64,000 nucleotides of DNA from Pogonophryne albipinna (Eukaryota > Chordata > Actinopteri > Perciformes > Artedidraconidae). Made by a program: the position numbers and the translations under genes. Under the pieces are notes generated by a model. The model worked only from the letters and a program-made list of their open reading frames with translations. It made no database searches and was not told the origin of the DNA. Shown one piece after another: positions 11,317 through 20,443 of the stretch (position 1 is its first letter; each line of letters begins with the position of its first letter). The stretch is from the NCBI GenBank assembly GCA_028583405.1, contig CM053243.1:31857632-31921631 (forward strand), given 5' to 3'.

Positions 11317-12162
11317 TAGTGGTGCACGATAATTATCGGCCCGATAATTATCGGTCCGATATTAGGAATTATGACGTCATCCCGATAAACCCGATAAAAG
11401 TATTAATAGCCCCGATAATATACAATATATTTTTTGGGTTTAAAAAAAAGAAAATAATATGGGGTGGATTGAGATGAGGGGCGCTTGTTTTTCACTCGGC
11501 TCCTCCCGTTTTGCCAGTACTGTGGTATTAGTGGTTTAGGAAGAGGGGAGTTTTTCACAAATCCAGCGCTCCCTAACTCATGCCTGGCTGTGACGTAAAT
11601 GGTGTGCGGCCGTGAAGCCAGGACAGTAAACAAACATGTCGTCGGTAGTATGGGACTATTTCAAAGTTTCAGAGTTAGATCGTTCGCTTGCTATTTGTAT
11701 TAAAAAATGCAATGCAGAAGTTCCACGAGGAGGGAAAAAGGCAACGAGCTATAATACTTCCAACCTGATTAGTCACCTGAAACATCACCATCGCTACGAT
11801 GGTGTGTTACAAGCGTACGAAGACGCCTGCGCTGCTAAACTAGCGGCGAATCCAAAGCCAGCTGCAAAGGCACCGGGGCTTTTACCTATCGACGAGGCTT
11901 TTGAAAAAGGCAAGAACTTTATTTGGGAAAATAAATATGGTCACTTTGAAGAGTCAAAACTGTTCTTGGCTTTGTTTTGTTCATAGTAGTAATGCTCATG
12001 TCATTTGCTCACTACTAGTCTTTTTTTTACCACCAGGTGTGCAAAAACTACAGGTACATTTAATATATATATATATTATATTATTATCGGTTATCGGTAT
12101 CGGTCTTGAGAAGCAGGAAGTTATCGGTATCGGTTTCAAAAAACCAATATCGTGCATCCCTA
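11317..12162 (+). mobile_element. Non-autonomous BED-type hAT element, second family, copy D
   Basis: The ends are TAGTGGTGCACGAT and, in reverse, TAGGGATGCACGAT. The subterminal regions repeat GATAATTATCGG and ATCGGTATCGG motifs. Flanks ACTATTAT (11309-11316) and GCTATTAT (12163-12170) are an 8-bp duplication with one change. The element carries a BED-finger ORF but no catalytic region. A (TA)n stretch lies at about 12062-12086. The copy at 19574-20435 is a close relative. Confidence 0.9.
11636..11986 (+). CDS. BED zinc-finger mini-ORF of hAT copy D
   Basis: A 116-residue open frame. Residues 4-10 are VVWDYFK, the aromatic entry of a BED domain. Next comes a Cys pair written CIKKC, then NTSNLISHLKHHH, which supplies the distal His ligands. 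The Cys spacing is C-x3-C rather than the usual C-x2-C, and the 19.9 kb copy shares it. The tail is Ala/Lys-rich (AAKLAANPKPAAKAPG) and then runs into non-transposase sequence after DEAFEK. The RNase H-like core and hATC domain are absent. It could at most encode a small DNA-binding protein; expression is unknown. Confidence 0.65.
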   Translation: MSSVVWDYFKVSELDRSLAICIKKCNAEVPRGGKKATSYNTSNLISHLKHHHRYDGVLQAYEDACAAKLAANPKPAAKAPGLLPIDEAFEKGKNFIWENKYGHFEESKLFLALFCS

Positions 12163-12513
12163 GCTATTATACTGTATATCTGCTTTCCTCTGTGTGGGCT
12201 GATTGATTGTGGCTAAATGATCACAATTATTTTTGGTCAATATTGAAATTACAATTATATAACACAATACTTTGTCCTTCTACTAAAGGTACAACATGTG
12301 TTTTATTGCACTTTCACATTTAAATTAACAATTCACTGATTTCATTTATTTTTGCAGAAGTTCTCCTAATGTAAATATATTGGCCTTAAAGTCTTTACCT
12401 GAATTCAGTAAATCTTTCTTTTGCTTGTCTGTTCTTTGTTGTGAATAACACTTCTGCTCTGAAAGTAGCCACAAAATTCAGGAATGTTTTCTATCAGCAG
12501 AGAACACGTTTTA

Positions 12514-12627
12514 TACATCTATCCCATTCTGTATCTGTATCTTTCTGTATAATTCTGTATCTGTATAATCTGTATATATTCTGTATAAATTCTGTATCTG
12601 TATCTATCCCATTCTATCCCATTCTGT
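12514..12627. repeat. Degenerate tandem repeat (TTCTGTATC-like units)
   Basis: Units such as TTCTGTATC, CTGTATAAT and TATCCCATTC repeat with variation over about 115 bp, giving a diverged minisatellite. Confidence 0.7.
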
Positions 12628-12967
12628 AGATAGTTTAATTGTAGGAAGCCTAATTTGTGATGATTTATTGATATCGGTTTATTACCAACATAGTTTAAGT
12701 ATTCGGTATAGCCTCACCGCCTGAGCTCTCATTTTCACTGACATGTTATATCCATTTTGGTTTAAAACCTATTCCCATCAAAGCAGCTTCAGTTTATAGA
12801 CCACTGAAGTCTTGTATTTTCAGGCTCACTGTGATCATGTTCAGTTCTTTTTGCTGAGCATGGATAAGTAATTAACTGGGATTACAGGCTTTAGTTGTTT
12901 GATCCTCCAGAACATATCAATATCATGGGGATAGTTTATTAGGCAATATGTTTTCAGCTGTTCTGGA

Positions 12968-12998
12968 AACAATTGGAAACAATTGGAAACTACTGGAA
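12968..12998. repeat. Short tandem repeat of CAATTGGAAA
   Basis: About three consecutive 10-bp units of CAATTGGAAA, the last decaying to CTACTGGAAG. Confidence 0.7.
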
Positions 12999-13445
12999 GT
13001 TTTTCAAAACTGGTTCACATCTGCGTTATCAGTTACAAGAAATCCCCACTAGATCTATCAATTTTGGTGAGTTTTGGCGCCCAGTTACAGTTGTAGAAGA
13101 GCCCTCAAGGTTAGACAGTAATGGTTGGCTAGTTGCCCTCTGCAACTACAATTGGTCGTGTGTCAACCATTTTGTGTAGTCTGGTTGCTGCTTTGCGTAA
13201 CCAACACACTGGTTCCTTGTCCTTGGCATGCAATCCAGAACCTAGGCAAACACAAGTGCTGCTCTTTGTTTGGAAATATTTTCAACTGAACACTGAACTC
13301 ATTTTTTGACACTAGGAAAGTTCAATTAATCTGACATGGTGACAGTACAAATATTCCCTTATTTAGACAGTAAACGCATGTCCTTTTGTTAAGGGACATC
13401 AATCTGAAAACACAAATTCAACATGTCAATCTCAAGAGTAGGTAT

Positions 13446-14409
13446 TGGGGGTGTAACGGTACACGTACCGAAATTATTCGGTACGGGCCCTTCGATTCGG
13501 TACACGTGTACACATTGGGTTCAACGCGTCATAGAGCGAGCAAGTCATTTCATTGGACGAGAGGCATACTATGAGAGCTGGTCACAGGGATGTGTTCAAA
13601 TGTAGTCAGTAAATTGAGGAACTGTCGAAATGGCGAACGCAGATAAAGTTGAGCTCGTAAATCCTCCAGCATCATTGAAGTCTCCGGTTTGGGAACATTT
13701 TGGTTTCGCAGTTACGTACAAGGATGACGGACAAAGACAGGTGGATCGAACCAAAGCTGTTTGTCGGCATTGTTCAACTAAAATTGGTTACGCGGCTGGC
13801 AATACATCAAACTTGCACACTCATTTGAAAAGGCATCACCCGAACGTGAATATCACCGGTACCAAAAGAAAAAAGACTGAAGTGCAAACCCAGCTCCCAC
13901 TAGCATTTAAGCCTCCACCACTCGCAAAAAGTTCAGACCGAGCCAAAGCTATTACAAACGCCAAATATCCTTATGTTGCCATGTTAGCAAAGCGCTACCT
14001 GGCTGTATCGGCTACCTCTGTCCCTAGCGAGAGGGTGTTCTCCACAGCAGGAGACATTGTTAGTGCCAGCAGATCTGCCCTTTCGGCAAGCAATGTGGAC
14101 AAGTTCATTTTTCTTAAAAAAAACATGAAAATACAATGACAAGCAAGTCATAATGTCAAACTGGCTGCTTAGGTACTAGTACAGTACAGTTCAAATACAG
14201 ATTATTTCAGTTCATCGAAATGCTGCACCTTAATGTTTATTTTATTGTATGTTGTATTTATTTGTGTGAATACATTATTCACAGTTTAATAATAATTAAA
14301 AAAAACAAAAAATATTTTATGTTTTGTGATTTTTTCTGCTGTACCGAACCGTGACCTAAAAACCGAGGTACGTACCGAACCGAAATGTTTGTGAACCGTT
14401 ACACCCCTA
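13446..14409 (+). mobile_element. Internally deleted BED-hATC hAT element, copy F
   Basis: The ends are TGGGGGTGTAACGG and, in reverse, TAGGGGTGTAACGG, with GGTACGG-rich subterminal blocks. Flanks GTAGGTAT (13438-13445) and GTAGGCAT (14410-14417) are an 8-bp duplication with one change. Unlike the other families here, its ORF joins the N-terminal BED finger directly to the C-terminal hATC domain. Related copies are at 31028-32215, 44563-45771 and 53027-54953, all on the minus strand, with a distant cousin at 46318-47211. Confidence 0.92.
13630..14139 (+). CDS. Fused BED finger - hATC dimerisation mini-protein
   Basis: A 169-residue intact frame. Residues 18-24 (SPVWEHF) open a BED domain. 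The zinc ligands are CRHC (about residues 45-48) and the His residues of NLHTHLKRHH (about 61-70). Residues 75-113 are a basic, Pro-rich linker. From about 114 the sequence is a typical hATC dimerisation domain: PYVAMLAKRYL, then ATSVPSERVFSTAG, ending DKFIFLKKN. A complete hAT transposase has several hundred residues of RNase H-like core between these domains, including the catalytic acidic residues; here they are gone. The product could bind element ends and dimerise but could not cut DNA, so it resembles a possible repressor of transposition. That role is inference. This is the only copy in the window with both domains in one undamaged frame. Confidence 0.75.
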   Translation: MANADKVELVNPPASLKSPVWEHFGFAVTYKDDGQRQVDRTKAVCRHCSTKIGYAAGNTSNLHTHLKRHHPNVNITGTKRKKTEVQTQLPLAFKPPPLAKSSDRAKAITNAKYPYVAMLAKRYLAVSATSVPSERVFSTAGDIVSASRSALSASNVDKFIFLKKNMKIQ

Positions 14410-14417
14410 GTAGGCAT

Positions 14418-15639
14418 CATAAAAAAAAACGTTGGAATGTGCTGTTAATGAAAAAACAAGCTAATAAAGCAGCACTTCTGTCCTCAGGCTCTTTCAGTAA
14501 CACCGTAATGTCTCTAAGATTACACGTGTATCTGCAGGCAATGTACATAGTTTTTATATTTGCTGCAATGCCTGCCGTGACTATGAACATCACACAAATA
14601 TTTTTGCAGTGTGGACATTTCTCTTGGCATTCAGAGAGAAGCAATCTTGTGGCTTTAACGTCAGTTGACTGTATTGTAAAGTATGGGCGTGTTAACGTTT
14701 CACTGGACAGCTTCAGGCAGATTTATGCCCCAGAGTCGAGATGTTATGGTGTCTATGTGCGGGGCAACAGAGGCTACATGGAGACCTCAAGAATTGTAAT
14801 TGGACAGCTTTGTATTTTTTGTAATTTCTCTTACATTATTTCCACTCACGGTAGTATTTGTTGATATGGAAGACAACCGGGAGCAGGTTGAAAAAACACT
14901 AAGTAATCCTCCTCAGTAATGTTGTATATTTTGTGAAATTGCAAAGCCATTTCCACCAAGAGCCTTCTTACGGCTATCAGCTCAGTCTACAACCGGAGAA
15001 TGCATAAAGTCAAACTCCAATTACTTTGGTTGTGTAATAAATGCACGACGAGGCCTGATAATGTACAACACATCCATCTAGTGAGGGAGGAGTGTCACAA
15101 TGTTCAACGGGTTGAATCCTACGCTGAACTATAAGTCAGTCTCAGAGCCGTGGGCATCTGCAGGAGCAATGAAACACCTCAACAGAGAAGGTGTCACTAA
15201 GTAGGTTTAGTGTTATTAGTTGTAAAGTGAAATATTGAGATCCTCCAAGCTGTGAATACATCAGACTTAATCTGAATGTGTAGTATGGCACAGCTGAAAG
15301 AGAGCACTTGTGCCTCTGTGAATGTTTGTCTTGGGTTTCACTTGTACAATACTGTAATCTGCCAAAGAAAATAGATTACATGCTGACGTGAAAGGGAGAG
15401 TATGATGTTTGACAGTCTACCGGTTTGCTTTGCATTTTAATTTGGCAGCCGCTATAAAAGAAGATTGATGATCATGGAGAAAAATAAAGCAGACGGGCAT
15501 CTAGAATAGTAGAGGTAGATGGATAACAGAAGGAAATTGGACATATTTACAACCTGTCTCAAAAGCAAGCAAACCTGTGCTCTTTTAGTTTTCAGGTTGA
15601 CTGAGCATTTGAGCTCTGACCTACCTGACTTGCATTTTT
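14418..15639. other. Intronic sequence, nothing recognised
   Basis: No exon or transposon ends recognised. The 159-residue open frame at 14385-14864 starts inside the hAT end and has no recognisable domain, so it is probably chance. Confidence 0.5.
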
Positions 15640-16572
15640 GAAAGGTGGATGCACATGTGACCACGGCATTTCCAGATGGACACACGAATATGGAATTGTG
15701 AATTTCGCACGAAGATGGCCCTGAACTTGGTCAACAGCCAAGCAAGAGCCGAAGCAAGTACGATGCATACAGAAGTCCACACGATGGCCCCCGTACCACA
15801 AACGAAAATATGGTCGTAGACTTTACTGATGATTTAGAATGTATCCAGACTCAACGTAAGAGATTGTGGCTCTTCGGGGGGTGCTAACATTTAAACATAA
15901 ACTTTATTCTTTACTTTCTCCGTCTTTGTATGTAGATTAGAAGATATTACTTATTCCATAGCAACAACAACTTCCTGTCAACAGCGTAAACTCGCCTTCA
16001 AAATAAAAGCATCTACATAAAACAGGAAGTTAACCTAAATTACATTTAAGACATACAACTGCAACGTAAGTAACAAAAACAATGTAATATCCTTTTCAGT
16101 TTCACAGAACACAAATTGGGTTATTTACATAATATGTTTACATGATTTTGTTGTGAAATAAATGCAATCTCGATGTCATCGTACTACACGACGGCATTGT
16201 GAGGGCTTCACGTAGTCGTGTTGCCTTCCTAAGACAATCGGGCAGCTTCTTGTTTCCTTCGTATTGTCTTCACCGATGATCAGACGAAGATGACACGATT
16301 TGACAAGATGCCCTCACGAGTGCTTTAGGAAGGGCAAAATGGACACACGAATTCAGCACGAAAATGAACCTTCGCAAGGTCCTTTGGCAATTTTTTGGCA
16401 TGCTAAAGATTTTGCCACCGCTCACGAAGTTGCTGCCGGAGTCTGAGAAACTCCACCGGCGGTCATATGATGGCTTAAGATGCCCTCACGAATGGCCCGA
16501 TGTTGCTACGATCAGAGCCGAATTTTCCTTTATCGTGTGTCCATCTGGTGTCAATTTCGGGACAGTGTGACA
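15640..16572. repeat. Unclassified MITE-like element with imperfect inverted ends
   Basis: CCAGATGGACACACGA at 15672 recurs inverted as TCGTGTGTCCATCTGG at 16533-16548, with weaker inverted similarity extending on both sides. The motif AAGATGCCCTCACGA occurs twice internally (near 16305 and 16478). A fragment of another hAT family (15851-16130) sits in the middle. The exact ends and target-site duplication were not resolved. Confidence 0.45.
15851..16130 (+). repeat. Internal fragment of the TAGGGCTG hAT family
   Basis: This parallels 35835-36140 with small differences. Shared blocks include CAACGTAAGAG, CTCTTCGGGGGGTGCTAAC, CATAGCAACAACAACTTCCT and CACAAATTGGGTTAT. The terminal CCGAATA sequences of that family are missing here, so only the interior is preserved. 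Confidence 0.7.
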
Positions 16573-16727
16573 GGGGCTTAAATGGATGACCCATGAATGG
16601 ATCCTGGTAGCAGAAAATATACAACAAGGCTGTCTTTATCCTTTACCTTTATACGGGATTAAGTGAACTGGAACGTGGGATTGAACATTGGTTAAAGGCA
16701 GTGGCTAGCCGTCAGGGCCCTCTAGAC

Positions 16728-18162
16728 CAGGGATGGGCAAATGGCGGCCCGGGGGCCCCATGCGGACCCCACCTCCTCTTTTTGCGGCCCTCAGATTAAT
16801 TTATAAACAACATAATTAATTAAAAAAATAATATTTGTAATTGTTTTACTTGTAGTACTGATACCGTCCACTAGACTCCTAGTTACGTCGCGAGCTGCGT
16901 ACATGATTTTGTTCGGCAGCCAAATACCGCAAAATAATCTGTGACACGTTTGTGTGTATTGTGTTTGTTTCCCGCGAAACACTCACAAGAAACACCGGCT
17001 GTTGTCATGCCTGCTGTGACGTTAAGTTGTAATTATGCCTTTACAAGCTTTAAAGTTGCATTTATCATCTACATTTGTTGAAACAAGTTTAATATTCTAA
17101 AAACCAAGACTTTGTTTATTTGAAATCAGATGAAAACAAACTGTCACGGACCCTGCCGTGTTATCTATGATTACTATACGCTTTTCATTCATAATTTCAG
17201 TGGGAGGGAGGGGATGAAAACATAGCTTGATAGCTTATAAAGTTGTATTTATTATTATATCAGACAAAAACTACAGTTTGTTTGCATTTATTAGGCTATT
17301 TATTACATTATATAAAACTGTTGACCTCTAATAAGAAACAAATAACTCCTATAAGAAGAATTAAAAATAATACACAGGCCTACTTTAAAATAAATTAAAC
17401 ACAGCACTTGGACGCGCACGTGACCAATGAGGGCACGAGATAAGTTTGTGCACAGTTGGAAGGCTGACAGGCAGGTAGGCCATCCAGTTATTTTAGCCGG
17501 GCCGGCTAAAATGATTGGTCGTGCTTTTTACAGCGCTACGGCTTCCAGAGATACATTTTTTCAATGTATTTATTGTCAAAGCATTTAATATATTCATTGC
17601 TATCGGGACGTTAAGGGCATTCCATGGACTATAACAAAAAGTGTTTCTGAAATGAATTGCATACCCCATTGAATTATGAGATCGTCAGCTGTCTTCCTCT
17701 CCCGTGTTGTTCCTCAATACGTAAAGGCTGCAGCACCTTTGACAACTTCTCTCTACATATCAAACATACCGGTAAACCAGCATCGTTTGCTGTGAAAGCA
17801 TACAACACTGTCCACGCAGAATTAAATCCTGTGTTCCTCTGATACTTTTCTTTGATGTATCCATAGTTCGCTCATCGAGCCGGGGGTCAGGTTATTCGCC
17901 TGCAAGAAAAGGCGCTAGCGCGGGACCGTAGAAGGATGTGACGCATATTTTAGTTTACCTAATTAAAACCGTTTTGTTTTTTATTTATGTGTCACAGTAT
18001 CACCTCAAAATACAATATACGAAACGTTTTCAACCACGCAAGAAAATATAAATAGTCCTACAAATACTTTTATTTCCTTATTTTTGTCTAAGCTCAAGGG
18101 AGCCAGAGCAGAGGGCTTAAAGGGCCGCATGCGGCTCGAGGGCCGCGGGTTGCCGACCCCTG
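16728..18162. mobile_element. Inner hAT element (CAGGGGTCGGCAA type)
   Basis: The ends are CAGGGATGGGCAAATGGCGG and, in reverse, CAGGGGTCGGCAACCCGCGG, followed by GC-rich GGCCGCATGCGG-type sequence. The flanks are an identical 8-bp duplication CTCTAGAC (16720-16727 and 18163-18170). No transposase domain was recognised in the interior, so it is non-autonomous or decayed. It inserted only 29 bp inside the left end of the outer hAT and is therefore the younger of the two. Confidence 0.9.
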
Positions 18163-18548
18163 CTCTAGACCCTCTCTGAGGGCCTAAGATATTAAAAAAA
18201 AAAAATACTTGAAAAAAATAAATGTTTGTTATATTTTTCATTAGTTTTACCAAAATAACTTGATTTAATTGTATTTAAAATAAAATCCTTCGAATCTGCC
18301 TGTTCAGTTTCTGTTTGAATGTGAAGGGTTAAATTAAAGAAGCTCCTCTCTGCGAGTTACTGTGAAGATAGGAGGTGATTGTTGGTCCCTCTGTACATTC
18401 ACAGAGGGCCAGCTATAGTAACTCAACGAGAGAGTAATGTCAAATGACAGTACAATTGACCAATCATATCTTCCCTCTAAATGGGTGGGCTTTATTTTCG
18501 CGGACTTTATGACAGGTTACGCCCGCTGTGAAGTTTATGTATGTGTGT

Positions 18549-18788
18549 GGTGCAGTGACGCGTCCTAAAACCCGGATGTAAGCTGCGCTCGGATTCACTG
18601 GACAGAAAGCAGTGGGATTTCTCCATAGGATTTTGGAAAATAGCTCGAAATAAGGTCTGTGGAAAACGAACCTGTTTGATAAATGCACTTTTTGTTTAAA
18701 CGGATAATATCCACATGTCTACCCTACTTTTATTATTTTCTAATCATAAATCTAATCGATAGATTTATGATCGATAGATTTATGATTA
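18549..18788 (+). repeat. MITE-related block K1 with palindromic right part
   Basis: The block starts GGTGCAGTGACGCGTCC and follows the MITE at 43977-44220 closely for about 225 bp (shared: GGGATTTCTCCA, GGAAAATAGCT, AATAAGGTCTGTGGAAAAC, CCTGTTTGATAAATGCAC). It lacks the right inverted end of that MITE. It finishes in a perfect palindrome-like arrangement, with CTAATCATAAATCTA and its reverse complement at about 18741-18788. It lies inside the 16699-19265 hAT. Confidence 0.6.
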
Positions 18789-18803
18789 GCATAAGTTCGT
18801 TCA

Positions 18804-18910
18804 TGATGGCTCACTTCAGTGATGGTGATGACATCGTTGCGAAATTATTAACCGAGTCATTTTCAAGATTGAGTTACAATGATAAATTGGAGTGGCAAAG
18901 GATCAGCTGA
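18804..18910 (+). pseudogene. Short transposase-like N-terminus (tentative ZMYM1-type hAT)
   Basis: From the tandem ATGs at 18801-18806 the frame encodes about 35 residues containing MAHFSDGDDIVAKLL and FSRLSYNDKLE before stopping. The style resembles the leader of fish ZMYM1-like hAT transposases, but I am working from memory of that family. All zinc-finger and catalytic regions are absent. If real, it is the coding remnant of the outer element or of the K-type block just upstream. Confidence 0.35.
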
Positions 18911-19573
18911 ATGACCCGCCATCAAGTGCTTCATCCAAAAGGACAGGAGGATGGACTTTGTGTTTAAGTGATTTGATCATCAGAGGTAGGCCCAAGTCAT
19001 TTTCAATGCGGGCCGCCGTGCCGACTTAATTCATTTGTAATTGTACTTGGCTGTGGGTGTCCTGTCATGATGGGTGTTTATATAAATTGTGTTGTTTTGT
19101 GTGGTAGAGGGTCGCTGTCATTGATGCGTTTGGCACCCCGGGCCGTTGTTTTGATATTTAGCTGAAGTATACGCTGAGACATAATAGCTCTTCTTTTGCT
19201 TTTCGAGGGAAGGGGGGGGGGGGGGTCAGAGGGCCTAGGTATAAAAAAGTCACGGCTCGCCACTGGTTAAAGGTTATGCAAACATCCAGCACCAACATGC
19301 AATTATACAAAATTGGAGTAAGAAAAAACATTGTAATATACATGTCTGTTTTTTATCTTTATACTAGCTGTAACTTTACTATCAGTGGAATACAACATGT
19401 TACTCCACCTCTGCCTTGCATACATTTTCCGGGTGTTTCAAAACAAGGCAGTGATTGAGTTTGTATCTAAGTGTCAGCAGCACTCACTGTCAGATGTTAC
19501 TGCCTACTTTAGGAGCTACATGTCACTTGCTACATTAAGCTGCAAGACATGGAAGGACGAAAGCCTTTTTAAT

Positions 19574-20435
19574 AGTGGTGCACGATAATTATCGGCCCGA
19601 TAATTATCGGTCCGATATTAGGAATTATGACGTCATCCCAATAAACCCGATAAAAGTATTAATAGCCCCGATAATGTACAATATATTTTTTGGGTAAAAA
19701 AAAAGAAAAAAATACTGCGGTGTGGGTGGATTGGGATGAGGGGCGCTTGTTTTTCCCTCGGCTCCTCCCGTTTTGACGGTACTGTGGTATTAGTGGTTTA
19801 GGAAGAGGGGAGTTTTTCACAAATCCAGCGCTCCCTAACTCATGCCTGGCTGTGATGTAAATGGTGTGCGGCCGTGAAGCCAGGACAGTAAACAAACATG
19901 TCGTCGGTAGTATGGGACTATTTCAAAGTTTCAGAGTTAGATAGTTTGCTTGCTATTTGTATTAACAAATGCAATGCAGAAGTTCCACGAGGAGGGAAAA
20001 AGGCAACGAGCTATAATACTTCCAACCTGATTAGTCACCTGAAACATCGCCATCGCTACGATGGTGTGTTAAAACCGTACGAAGACGCCTGCGCTGCTAA
20101 ACTAGCGGCGAATCCAAAGCCAGCTGCAAAGGCACCGGGGCTTTTACCTATCGACGAGGCTTTTGAAAAAGTTTTGAAAAAGTTTGCCAGATTTGTTTGG
20201 GAAAATAAATATGGTCACTTTGAAGAGTCAAAACTGTTCTTGGCTTCGTTTTGTTCATAGTAGTAATGCTCATGTCATTTGCTCACTACTAGTCTTTTTT
20301 TTACCACCATGTGTGCAAAAACTACAGGTACATTTAATATATATATATATTATATTATTATCGGTATCGGTCTTGAGAAGCAGGAAGTTATCGGTATCGG
20401 TATCGGTTTCAAAAAACCAATATCATGCATCCCTA
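19574..20435 (+). mobile_element. Non-autonomous BED-type hAT element, second family, copy E
   Basis: Very similar to 11317-12162. The ends are TAGTGGTGCACGAT and, in reverse, TAGGGATGCATGAT. A perfect 8-bp duplication CTTTTTAA flanks it (19566-19573 and 20436-20443). It has the same GATAATTATCGG subterminal repeats and (TA)n stretch. The clean duplication and high similarity to copy D suggest fairly recent activity. Confidence 0.92.
19898..20260 (+). CDS. BED zinc-finger mini-ORF of hAT copy E
   Basis: A 120-residue frame, nearly the same as the one at 11636-11986, with the VVWDYFK entry, a C-x3-C pair (CINKC) and NTSNLISHLKHRH. It is four residues longer because DEAFEK is followed by VLKKFARFVWENK here, while copy D lacks part of that stretch. 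This shows that the copies differ by a small indel at the junction of the internal deletion. Catalytic and hATC regions are missing. A DNA-binding-only product is conceivable but unproven. Confidence 0.65.
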   Translation: MSSVVWDYFKVSELDSLLAICINKCNAEVPRGGKKATSYNTSNLISHLKHRHRYDGVLKPYEDACAAKLAANPKPAAKAPGLLPIDEAFEKVLKKFARFVWENKYGHFEESKLFLASFCS

Positions 20436-20443
20436 CTTTTTAA

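Larger units (their letters stand above)
12171..13437. other. Intronic sequence with two small repeats
   Basis: Ordinary intron apart from the degenerate TTCTGTATC array and a short CAATTGGAAA repeat, listed separately. Confidence 0.5.
16699..19265 (+). mobile_element. hAT element (CAGTGGC ends), split by a second hAT
   Basis: The ends are CAGTGGCTAGCCGTCAGGGC and, in reverse, CAGTGGCGAGCCGTGAC. The element is flanked by a perfect 8-bp duplication GTTAAAGG (16691-16698 and 19266-19273). After removing the inner element (16728-18162 plus one TSD) about 1.1 kb remains. It contains a short transposase-like start at 18804 and a G-run at 19208. CAGTGG-type ends are typical of ZMYM1-like hATs; that subgroup label is tentative. 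Confidence 0.88.

Noticed and set aside
11052..11477. 141-residue open frame
   Set aside because: It runs from unique intron into the left end of hAT copy D, has no domain-like pattern, and part of it is set by the terminal repeats.
14385..14864. 159-residue open frame
   Set aside because: It starts inside the hAT right end and continues into intron; no domain recognised.
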